A DNA stretch of 64,000 bases from positions 1 to 64,000 of the forward strand of contig NZ_KB907269.1 in the NCBI RefSeq assembly GCF_000381905.1, written 5' to 3'. Below the pieces are notes generated by a model that was not told the origin of the DNA, searched no databases, and saw only the letters and a list, made by a program, of their open reading frames with translations. The stretch comes from Paenibacillus fonticola DSM 21315. GTDB lineage: Bacteria > Bacillota > Bacilli > Paenibacillales > Paenibacillaceae. Position numbers and translations under genes: made by a program. Below, piece after piece: positions 17,221-24,123 of this stretch; within the stretch, counting starts at the first letter, position 1, and the number at the start of each line of letters is the position of its first letter.

Positions 17221-18582
17221 TTAAAGTATAGTGCTGGCGATGAGTATAAATGCCAGACCAGCGACGGAAAGGATCGTCTCCATCACGGTCCATGATTTCA
17301 AAGTTTGCGCTACGGACATGTTGAAAAATTCTTTAACCATCCAGAAGCCGGCGTCATTTACGTGAGACAGCACGATGGATCCGGCACCGGTCGCAAGAAC
17401 GACCAATTCCACGTTCACGCCGGGGGTAAGGGCCAGAATTGGAGCAACGATGCCCGCTGCAGTGGTCATCGCAACGGTGGCCGATCCCGTCGCTACACGG
17501 ATCAATGCCGCTACGAACCAAGCGAATACAATAATGTTCACATTAGCTCCCGTGGCGATTTCCGCAATCGCTCCGCCGACGCCACTATTGACCAGCACCT
17601 GCTTGAAAGAACCGCCGGCACCGATAATAAGGATGATGGAAGCGATCGGAGCAAGGCACTCATTGGTGAACCGGGACAGATCATGCTTGGTAAATCCGCG
17701 GGAGAAGCCCAGGGAGAAGAAAGAGAAAACAACAGCGATGAGGAGCGCCATAATTTCATCTCCAATAAAATGACAAAACAAGGTGATGCTGCTTGTAGCT
17801 TCAGGATCGATAATGCTGGCGATCGAACCGGACATCATTAGAATAACAGGCAGCATAATTGTGAAGATGGTTATGCCAAAGCCGGGCAGCTCGCGATCGC
17901 CTTTGACGGCAAATTGATCGGCAAGTTCAGCAGGTGGATCAAGCAAGATGCGTTTACCGATAAATTTTCCGAACAATGGACCTGAAATGATCGCTACCGG
18001 CAGACCGATCAATAAGGAATATAAAATTGTCTTGCCCAGGTCAGCTCCAAATGCATTTATGGCAATCATGGGAGCCGGGTGGGGAGGAACAAGCCCATGC
18101 ACCGTTGACAGACCAGCTAAAATAGGGATACCGATATGCAGGAGCGACATTTTCGTTTTCCGCGCTACCGTAAATACAATAGGAATAAGCAAAATGAGAC
18201 CTACTTCGAAAAATACCGGAATACCGACGATAAAACCGACAATCATCATAGCCCAGTGAACTCTTTTTTCTCCAAACCGGTCGACGAGCGTAGTGGCAAT
18301 GCGCTCCGCACCGCCGGATTCAGCCATCATTTTACCAAGCATTGTACCTAGACCGATGACGATGGCAATAGTGCTGAGTGTTCCGCCGAGCCCGCTCGTA
18401 ATCGAATTGACGACTTCCATCGGTTTCATTCCTGCCAGAAGTCCTAGCATTAATGCGGAAATCAGCAGGGTAACGAAAGGATTCCATTTATATTTGGAAA
18501 TCAATATGACAAGAAAGAGAATCGTAACAAAAGTCCATAATAGTAAAGTGGCGTTGTGACTCATGCCGAACAGGCTGTCCAT
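17221..18582 (-). CDS. gntP: Gluconate permease, GntP family
   Basis: The 453-residue protein is an integral membrane transporter of the GntP family with about 12 hydrophobic segments, including the family stretches GLVPPHPAPMIAINAFGAD (about residue 165) and VLSHVNDAGFWMVKEFF (near the C-terminus). It imports gluconate by proton symport. It lies 66 bases upstream of gntK in the same direction and just downstream of a region with a cre site and a GntR-like operator, so it probably starts its own inducible transcript. Paralogues that carry related sugar acids cannot be excluded from sequence alone. Confidence 0.95.
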   Translation of the reverse strand: MDSLFGMSHNATLLLWTFVTILFLVILISKYKWNPFVTLLISALMLGLLAGMKPMEVVNSITSGLGGTLSTIAIVIGLGTMLGKMMAESGGAERIATTLVDRFGEKRVHWAMMIVGFIVGIPVFFEVGLILLIPIVFTVARKTKMSLLHIGIPILAGLSTVHGLVPPHPAPMIAINAFGADLGKTILYSLLIGLPVAIISGPLFGKFIGKRILLDPPAELADQFAVKGDRELPGFGITIFTIMLPVILMMSGSIASIIDPEATSSITLFCHFIGDEIMALLIAVVFSFFSLGFSRGFTKHDLSRFTNECLAPIASIILIIGAGGSFKQVLVNSGVGGAIAEIATGANVNIIVFAWFVAALIRVATGSATVAMTTAAGIVAPILALTPGVNVELVVLATGAGSIVLSHVNDAGFWMVKEFFNMSVAQTLKSWTVMETILSVAGLAFILIASTIL

Positions 18583-18633
18583 AAAATACCTCCTAAATAA
18601 TATGAATGCTGATAAATGATAGGAATATTTTTC

Positions 18634-18697
18634 TTATAGCGCTTTCAAAACGTTGGATTATTGTATATTAGGAATCTGTATACTTGTCGACAATGTA
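18634..18697 (-). promoter_or_regulatory. cre site and GntR-type operator upstream of gntP
   Basis: On the minus strand TGAAAGCGCTATAA (18634-18647) matches the CcpA cre consensus at 13 of 14 positions. ATACTTGTCGACAATGTA (18680-18697) has a perfect TTGTCGACAA core and agrees at about 14 of 18 positions with the known B. subtilis GntR operator ATACTTGTATACAAGTAT. Together they predict gluconate-inducible, glucose-repressed expression of gntP-gntK. Confidence 0.7.
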
Positions 18698-18752
18698 GAT
18701 TGAAAAAATAAGGGGATATCAATCCCCTCCATTAATGAATAAGTCTAAACAC

Positions 18753-19424
18753 TTATTGAATACTCTTATGTAGAGTTTGATGTGAATCGGCAAAATACTC
18801 TTCAATATGGGCTGAGACGACAGCAGGATCCCTCGTTTCCAGCCCTTGAAGCAATTTACGGTGCTTGTTGATGACGAAATTAATATGCTCTTCCTCTTGG
18901 GAAAGTACTTCTTCCGTCGTAATTAGCAATACCGTCTCCACAATTTGCCGGATGCTTAACCACAAGTGCCAAATTCTTGCATGCTTCGCTTCTTTAATAA
19001 TCAGTTCATGAATGGAGAGATCTTGATATGCAAATTCTACTACATCGCGATGCTTTGCAGCGAGCTGCATTTTGTCGATGATTTGCTGCAGTTGTGAGAT
19101 GACGGATGTCGGATCCTGCTGAGCGAGACGCTTCCAAGCGAAGCTTTCAATCAGAAATCTTACATCATACAGCTCAGAAATATCGTCAAGCTGCAGCCCG
19201 ACAACTACAGCTCCCATACGCTGAAGTGTGATTAAACCTTCGCTGGACAGCGTTTTCAATGCTTCTCTGACCGGTGAACGGCTTGTGCCGAAATCGGCCG
19301 CAATCCCATTTTCGGACAGAACCTCTCCCGGTTTAATCGTGCCGTTAATTATTTGTAGACGAAGTTCGCAGGCGATCGATTCGCCTAGCGAGTTTCCCTT
19401 TAGCCAAGAGGATGGATATTTCAT
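18753..19424 (-). CDS. gntR: GntR family repressor with FCD ligand domain
   Basis: The 223-residue regulator has an N-terminal winged helix (about 10-75; FGTSRSPVREALKTLSSEGL) and an all-helical FCD effector domain (about 90-215) with the metal-liganding Asp/His pattern of that family. It sits between gnd and gntP in the gluconate module, and matching operators are found before both transcription units, so the natural effector is gluconate or 6-phosphogluconate. The order gnd-gntR-gntP-gntK differs from B. subtilis gntR-gntK-gntP-gntZ. Confidence 0.93.
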   Translation of the reverse strand: MKYPSSWLKGNSLGESIACELRLQIINGTIKPGEVLSENGIAADFGTSRSPVREALKTLSSEGLITLQRMGAVVVGLQLDDISELYDVRFLIESFAWKRLAQQDPTSVISQLQQIIDKMQLAAKHRDVVEFAYQDLSIHELIIKEAKHARIWHLWLSIRQIVETVLLITTEEVLSQEEEHINFVINKHRKLLQGLETRDPAVVSAHIEEYFADSHQTLHKSIQ

Positions 19425-19495
19425 GTCATGGACTCCTATACAAAAAGATACGAATTAATCATAACATGAATGATCCTGCCAGGGTAAGCCTATGA

Positions 19496-20392
19496 TTACT
19501 TGCTTTCCACCGCATGTCCGCCAAATTCATTGCGCAGGGCGGCGACGACTTTGCCATGGAAGGTATCAGCATCGAGCGAGCGGTAACGCATGAACAGGGA
19601 CATCGCAATGACCGGCGCAGCCGCCTGGAAATCAAGCGCCGCCTCGACGGTCCATTTGCCTTCGCCCGACGAGTGCATGACACCGCGAATGTTGTCCAGC
19701 TTTGCATCTTTGGAGAAGGCATTCTCGGTCAGTTCCATTAACCACCCGCGTATGACCGAACCGTTGGACCATACTCTGGCCACCTCTTCATAGTTGAAAT
19801 CAAAGGGGCTCTTGTCCAAAATTTCGAACCCTTCGGCTATCGCCTGCATCATGCCATACTCTATTCCGTTATGGACCATTTTCAGAAAGTGTCCGCTGCC
19901 GGTAGGGCCGGCATATAAGTATCCTTTGTCAACAGCAATATCTTTAAAGATGGGTTCGATTTTGCGAAATACAGCCTCATTGCCGCCGATCATGAAGCAT
20001 CCTCCATGCTCAGCTCCGTTTATCCCTCCAGAAGTGCCGACATCGAAAAAGTGAATGCCCTGTTTCTCTAGTTTCTCAGCCAGCGCAAGCGAATCTTTGT
20101 AATACGAATTGCCGCCGTCAATAATGATATCGCCTTCATTTAAAAGTGGGGCTATTCCGTCAATCACCGAGTGAAGAGCCTTCCCGGCGGGAACCATAAT
20201 CCATACAATACGCGGGCTTGGAAGAGAAGAGATGAACTCTTTTACGCTGAACGCCGGAATTGCTCCATCCAGAGCAGCGTTTTCAACCGAATCCCGGTTC
20301 ATATCGTAAGCAACTACCTCATGATGACATTGCAGCAGATTGAGTACGAGATGGTAACCCATTTTACCAAGTCCGATCATGCCAAGCTTCAT
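19496..20392 (-). CDS. gnd: 6-phosphogluconate dehydrogenase, decarboxylating, short NAD-type form
   Basis: The protein has the Rossmann start GMIGLGKMGYHLVLNLL, the GGNSYYKDS and DVGTSGGINGAEHG substrate motifs and the catalytic GPTGSGHFLKMVHNGIEYG segment. At 298 residues it is the short GntZ/YqeC-type enzyme rather than the ~470-residue NADP form. It oxidises and decarboxylates 6-phosphogluconate to ribulose 5-phosphate, the step after gluconokinase. It is the first gene of the leftward gnt module and has a GntR-type operator 26 bases upstream. NAD preference is a family inference. Confidence 0.94.
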   Translation of the reverse strand: MKLGMIGLGKMGYHLVLNLLQCHHEVVAYDMNRDSVENAALDGAIPAFSVKEFISSLPSPRIVWIMVPAGKALHSVIDGIAPLLNEGDIIIDGGNSYYKDSLALAEKLEKQGIHFFDVGTSGGINGAEHGGCFMIGGNEAVFRKIEPIFKDIAVDKGYLYAGPTGSGHFLKMVHNGIEYGMMQAIAEGFEILDKSPFDFNYEEVARVWSNGSVIRGWLMELTENAFSKDAKLDNIRGVMHSSGEGKWTVEAALDFQAAAPVIAMSLFMRYRSLDADTFHGKVVAALRNEFGGHAVESK

Positions 20393-20417
20393 AATCGCAT
20401 CACTCCTTTAAACAAGT

Positions 20418-20435
20418 ATACTTGTATACAACTTG
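20418..20435 (-). promoter_or_regulatory. GntR-type operator upstream of gnd
   Basis: ATACTTGTATACAACTTG agrees with the B. subtilis GntR operator ATACTTGTATACAAGTAT over its first 14 bases and more loosely after. It lies immediately before the gnd ribosome site and a further AAGTATACTT palindrome overlaps its left end, so two overlapping sites may exist. Confidence 0.7.
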
Positions 20436-20511
20436 ATATGAATTCATCATACTCTCTCCTTGATGTTCTGTAAATGGATAATTGTTTAATATTTCTTTTC
20501 AGCAAAAATAC

Positions 20512-20567
20512 TTTTCCACATGTGCATAACTTTTATTCAATAAGTCAAAATGAAACGCTGTGGACAA
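20512..20567. other. DnaA-box group next to rpmH (detached part of oriC?)
   Basis: Three DnaA-type boxes occur in 56 bases: TTTTCCACA plus (20512-20520), abutting TTATGCACA minus (20521-20529), and TTGTCCACA minus (20559-20567). The abutting inverted pair has 14 of 18 bases in common with the pair at 13461-13478. In other Firmicutes the rpmH-dnaA interval carries oriC boxes, but here it is interrupted by the gnt operon. Confidence 0.65.
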
Positions 20568-20606
20568 TTATTGAAACTTCTAAATAAAAAGAAATGCCGG
20601 GCCCGG

Positions 20607-20664
20607 TTGACTTTCGGCAAGGTTGTATGGTTAAATGAAAAAAGGCATTTTCTGCGCGTATAAT
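20607..20664 (+). promoter_or_regulatory. Candidate rpmH promoters (within gene-free 20393-20709)
   Basis: A perfect -10 TATAAT is at 20659-20664 but its -35 region (TGAAAA) is poor. A second candidate has -35 TTGACT (20607-20612) with TTAAAT at 20631-20636. Either would drive rpmH, which has a GAGGGGG ribosome site before its ATG. Confidence 0.5.
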
Positions 20665-20709
20665 GAAAATGGTGAATATTGAAGTTAGTCCTGTGAGGGG
20701 GTGCAATAA

Positions 20710-20844
20710 ATGAAACCGACTTTCAAACCGAATGTGAGCAAACGTAAAAAGGTTCACGGTTTCCGTAAGAGAATGAGCACGAAGCACGGCCGTAAAATTA
20801 TAGCTGCTCGTCGTCAAAAAGGTAGAAAAATTCTCAGTGCGTAA
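20710..20844 (+). CDS. rpmH: 50S ribosomal protein L34
   Basis: The 44-residue, strongly basic protein MKPTFKPNVSKRKKVHGFRK... ending GRKILSA is ribosomal protein L34 of the large subunit. It is normal in length and preceded by GAGGGGG. It is usually the neighbour of dnaA, transcribed divergently; here 5.9 kb separate it from the dnaA start because of the gnt module. A strong terminator follows 11 bases after the stop. Confidence 0.98.
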   Translation: MKPTFKPNVSKRKKVHGFRKRMSTKHGRKIIAARRQKGRKILSA

Positions 20845-20855
20845 TGACTTCGTAA

Positions 20856-20879
20856 AGACCACTACGGTGGTCTTTTTTT
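20856..20879 (+). terminator. Terminator after rpmH
   Basis: AGACCAC and GTGGTCT form a perfect seven-base stem with a TACG loop followed by seven Ts. It should separate rpmH from rnpA, which then needs its own promoter. Confidence 0.9.
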
Positions 20880-21259
20880 AAAGAGACGGGTCAATTCGTC
20901 CCATGGATTTTCTTGCAAAGTCATGCTAATTGGATAAATTAGTGCAGTATAATGAATTGTTTGTGAAGGACTCCCTGCAGTAAACGTTCCGCTTTTCGTT
21001 TCCGCCCCTCGGTTGTGGTACCGCATGATGTTTGCCGGAAGTGATTTGAAGCGCTCTTTAGCTGCGGGGCTATTTTTGTTGATGTGCTTGTGCCGGCGGA
21101 GCGGCAGGGTAGGGACAGGATCATGAGCTTAAACGTTATGAATTTCACGTGCCCCTCATATACCCAGATACGTGCCCAGTGTTTAAGTACAGGATTATAA
21201 GTAAAGTCTAAGGAAGAATATGATTATTAGCGGAACGGGATACCTAATTTAAAGTGAGG

Positions 21260-21287
21260 TTTACCGTTTTTGGCGTTGGTTTATAAT
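21260..21287 (+). promoter_or_regulatory. Candidate rnpA promoter; gene-free 20880-21348
   Basis: TATAAT at 21282-21287 with TTTACC 16 bases upstream (21260-21265) is a plausible promoter about 60 bases before the rnpA start. The rest of this ~470-base gap, much longer than the usual rpmH-rnpA spacer, has another TATAAT at about 20949 and several GC-rich inverted stretches, but no ORF I would support. Confidence 0.5.
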
Positions 21288-21348
21288 ACAAAGAAAGTGA
21301 AGCCCGCATTGCCCAGGCATTTGTGGGGTTTGAAGCAAGGAGATTGTT

Positions 21349-21699
21349 GTGCAGAAGAAGCTACGATTAAGGAACCGGGCGGATTTCAGCCGGGTATACC
21401 GGTTCGGAAAATCTTTCGCTAACCGCCAGCTTGTCGTCTATTGGTCGAATAAGCCGGAAATCGAGAGATTTCGGCTCGGTGTGTCGGCCAGCAAAAAAAT
21501 TGGCAACGCCGTCGTCCGCAACCGGATGCGCCGTATGTTGAAAGAGATTGTCAGGCTGAATGAGGCGAAGATCCGGGATCATGTGGACATCATTTTTATA
21601 GTGCGTAAAGGTGCAGTCGGGATGGAGTATCAGGAACTGGAGAAAAGCGTGCTGCATGCTTTGCGTAAAGCCTCGCTGCTCAAGCCTTCCAGACCGTAG
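21349..21699 (+). CDS. rnpA: Ribonuclease P protein component
   Basis: RnpA assists the RNase P ribozyme in trimming tRNA 5' leaders. The 116-residue basic protein shows RLRNRADFSRVYRFGKSFAN and the defining RNR motif in GNAVVRNRMRRMLKEIVR. The start is GTG with CAAGGAG upstream. It is followed by yidC and jag, the usual order. Confidence 0.97.
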   Translation: MQKKLRLRNRADFSRVYRFGKSFANRQLVVYWSNKPEIERFRLGVSASKKIGNAVVRNRMRRMLKEIVRLNEAKIRDHVDIIFIVRKGAVGMEYQELEKSVLHALRKASLLKPSRP

Positions 21700-21774
21700 G
21701 GATGCTTGTTTATTTGTCCTTTTAAATATGTTATGATTTACGATGAATGGATAGGTTAAGAGAGGGGTTTTGAA

Positions 21775-22650
21775 GTGTCGCGTTTTAAGAACAACAGAAG
21801 CAAATGGCTTCTCCTCATTTTAGCGATCGGCCTAGTTGTTGTGCTTGCCGGTTGCGGACAAGTTGCGAATACGGCAACGACGACTGAAGATATGCGAAAC
21901 AGTGGTTCGTGGTGGACGGCAAACGTCGTTTATTATTTCTCCTTTGCTTTGGATACGTTTGCGGACTGGTTCGGCGGGGAATACGGTCTGGCCATTCTTG
22001 TGCTGACGATTATTGTTCGTACGCTTATTTTGCCGTTAACTCTTAAACAGGTCAAGAGCTCAAAGGCAATGCAGGCGATCCAGCCAGAACTCGCTAAAAT
22101 TAAGGAGAAGTATAAAGATAACCCTGAGAAGCAGCAGCAAGAGACGATGAGGCTGTTTCAGGAGAATAGTGTCAATCCGATGGCCGGCTGTTTTCCGTTA
22201 TTAATTCAAATGCCGGTATTTATCGCATTGTATAACTCCATTTATACTAACGCGGCGATTGGTTCCCATTCTTTCTTGTGGCTCCAGCTTGGAGAGAAGG
22301 ATAGCTTCTACATTTTGCCGATTATTGCTGCGTTAACGACATTTATTCAGACGAAGATGATGTCGAGCATGAATCCATCTGGTATGCAAGGGCCAATGCA
22401 ATTCATGATGTTGATCTACCCTGTGTTGATCTTCGTCATGGCGCTTAATTTCCCTGCGGCACTTCCTCTATATTGGGTGTACAGTAACCTATATACGATC
22501 GGGCAAAACTATTTCATTTATCGTAAAAAAGAGCCTGTTGCTGCTACCGCTGGAAATGATGGCGGTGGAACTAAGTCGAAAAAGGGCGGTTCCAACTTAA
22601 AAGCCGGTCATCCCGGCAAAGGAGCCAAGGAGGCCAAAAAGTCAAAATGA
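21775..22650 (+). CDS. yidC: Membrane protein insertase YidC/SpoIIIJ
   Basis: This YidC/Oxa1 insertase has a lipoprotein signal with lipobox LAGC (Cys27), followed by five hydrophobic segments and the hydrophilic-groove region beginning YGLAILVLTIIVRTLILPL. It inserts membrane proteins, and the SpoIIIJ homologue is required after engulfment in sporulation. The C-terminus is lysine/glycine-rich (about the last 35 residues), suited to ribosome contact. The start is GTG. It overlaps jag by four bases (ATGA), indicating translational coupling. Confidence 0.97.
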   Translation: MSRFKNNRSKWLLLILAIGLVVVLAGCGQVANTATTTEDMRNSGSWWTANVVYYFSFALDTFADWFGGEYGLAILVLTIIVRTLILPLTLKQVKSSKAMQAIQPELAKIKEKYKDNPEKQQQETMRLFQENSVNPMAGCFPLLIQMPVFIALYNSIYTNAAIGSHSFLWLQLGEKDSFYILPIIAALTTFIQTKMMSSMNPSGMQGPMQFMMLIYPVLIFVMALNFPAALPLYWVYSNLYTIGQNYFIYRKKEPVAATAGNDGGGTKSKKGGSNLKAGHPGKGAKEAKKSK

Positions 22651-23357
22651 ACAAAATTGTGACGTCGGGAAAAACCGTTGAAGAAGCTGTAAAACAAGGA
22701 TTGACCCAGCTCGGCACGACCGAGGATAAAGTCGCCGTGAATGTATTGGAGCAGCCATCAAAAGGATTCCTGGGACTGATCGGAGTCAGGGCAGCCAAGG
22801 TAGAAATAACCTTGCTGGAAGAAACCCCTTCAGAACCGCTTCAAGGAAGCCGTTCAAACATTTCCGCTCCCGTACTTCAAAAGGACGCAGTTGGTGATGG
22901 ACGGGATCCTTATGAGGAGGCGGCGTCATTTGTTCGGGACGTCGGTGAGAATATGGGTCTGCATGTAGAGGTTGAAATACAGCATAAGAAAGACAATACT
23001 GTGCTTAACATCTCTGGCAGTGACCTGGGCTTACTTATCGGGCGGAGAGGACAAACCCTCGATGCCTTGCAATATTTGGCGAATATTATCGCTAACCGTT
23101 ATTCCGATAGCTTCATTCGTATCGTGCTTGATGCGGAGAATTTCCGGGAACGCCGTAGAAAGACGCTCGAGGATTTGGCCGTCAGGCTTGCTGGTCGGGT
23201 GATTCGCACCCGAAAAGAGCTAGCGCTTGAACCGATGTCGCCGCACGAGCGCAAAGTGATTCATTCCAAACTTCAGGATCATCCGGAGGTTAAGACTTAC
23301 AGTAAAGGTGAGGAACCTAACCGCCGTGTCGTTATTACACTGAAGCAGAGCAAATGA
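22647..23357 (+). CDS. jag: RNA-binding protein Jag/KhpB
   Basis: Three domains can be seen in the 236-residue protein: a Jag-N domain (1-50, KTVEEAVKQGLTQLG), a type II KH domain (about 110-160, LGLLIGRRGQTLDALQYLAN) and a C-terminal R3H domain (about 165-235, SPHERKVIHSKLQDH). KhpB/Jag partners with KhpA in RNA binding linked to cell-wall growth in other Firmicutes. It is coupled to yidC and followed by a terminator. Confidence 0.96.
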   Translation: MNKIVTSGKTVEEAVKQGLTQLGTTEDKVAVNVLEQPSKGFLGLIGVRAAKVEITLLEETPSEPLQGSRSNISAPVLQKDAVGDGRDPYEEAASFVRDVGENMGLHVEVEIQHKKDNTVLNISGSDLGLLIGRRGQTLDALQYLANIIANRYSDSFIRIVLDAENFRERRRKTLEDLAVRLAGRVIRTRKELALEPMSPHERKVIHSKLQDHPEVKTYSKGEEPNRRVVITLKQSK

Positions 23358-23362
23358 ATGAG

Positions 23363-23406
23363 ACGCAATGACGTTGTTTCGGCAAATGTCATTGCGTTAT
23401 TTTATT
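23363..23406 (+). terminator. Terminator after jag
   Basis: ACGCAATGAC and GTCATTGCGT form a perfect ten-base stem just past the jag stop, followed by a T-rich stretch TATTTTATTT. Confidence 0.8.
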
Positions 23407-23409
23407 TGG

Positions 23410-23910
23410 ATCTCAACCCACCCAAACCCTCCCTTACCGTAAGGGAGGGCCCCCGAGGACTTGCAGCCCTCGGGACTCCCGCAAATTGGAGTAACGTGGG
23501 AGGTAAAGAGGCGCTCCTACGGGCGTAGGTGTGAGGCTCGCTTTTCCCCCTTCGGGTACGTCTTACTTTAGGAGCACCGGGGTAACCTGAAAACATGCTG
23601 CAGGCACTTCTGCTGTTGATGCGCCAGGGGAACGTTAGTGATATAAGCCGCTTACGCCCTGTCGGGCACGCTTTACTTACGGCGCTCTTGCAGATGTGGG
23701 AGTGGGAGTGAGGTTAGTGTTTGCGATGTCCTGACTGCAAGGAGGCGCTATCCCTGCGGGATGCGCTTTTGGTGTGTGCAGTAATGACAGTGATTGCTGT
23801 GGTTTCTGTATGGGAACTATAGTGTTAAAATGCGGTTTGGCTCGTGGAGGGATACCTGAAAGAGCGTGGTGAGACCGCGCGAGGACAAATGTTAGTAGGT
23901 GAAAAGAGCA
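23410..23910. repeat. Gene-free stretch with short dispersed palindromic motifs
   Basis: Several compact hairpins occur in a region with no credible ORF: CTCCCTTAC/GTAAGGGAG (about 23428-23448), CCCGAGG/CCTCGGG next to it, and three related segments sharing CCCT-(G/T)-CGGG followed by an ACG/GCG and CTTT: near 23548, 23659 and 23753. They look like copies of a short interspersed repeat, but copy number elsewhere cannot be judged from this window. The whole gap between jag and mnmE is 766 bases. Confidence 0.5.
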
Positions 23911-23920
23911 GCAGAGCAGG

Positions 23921-24033
23921 CCGTTTGAATTCGGAGAAGCGTTAGCGTTCGCCTTTGTCGACGGATTATAACCTCTTATGAACTTATAAGATCATAATAA
24001 TCTGACGACAACAGCGATCGGAGAATCAAACGG
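23921..24033. repeat. Long imperfect inverted repeat upstream of mnmE
   Basis: Outer arms CCGTTTGAATTC (23921-23932) and GAATCAAACGG (24023-24033) enclose a second, 20-base pair of arms (23950-23969 and 23997-24016) that match at 16 of 20 positions, with CTTAT/ATAAG in the central loop. The element spans 113 bases and ends about 90 bases before mnmE. It could be a MITE-like insertion or a structured RNA; there is no ORF in it. Confidence 0.6.
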
Positions 24034-24123
24034 AAAGCGTCGCGTGCAGCATTTTCACCACTTGTTTTAAGCGAAGCAAGTTTTAACCTATAATTCTACT
24101 CTATATAATGAGGTGAATAAATC

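Noticed and set aside
23402..23596. Minus-strand frame of 64 codons after jag
   Set aside because: It follows palindromic repeats, has no ribosome site and no family resemblance.
23410..23790. CRISPR array in the jag-mnmE gap
   Set aside because: The palindromes differ in sequence and spacing, and there are no regular repeats, equal spacers or cas genes.
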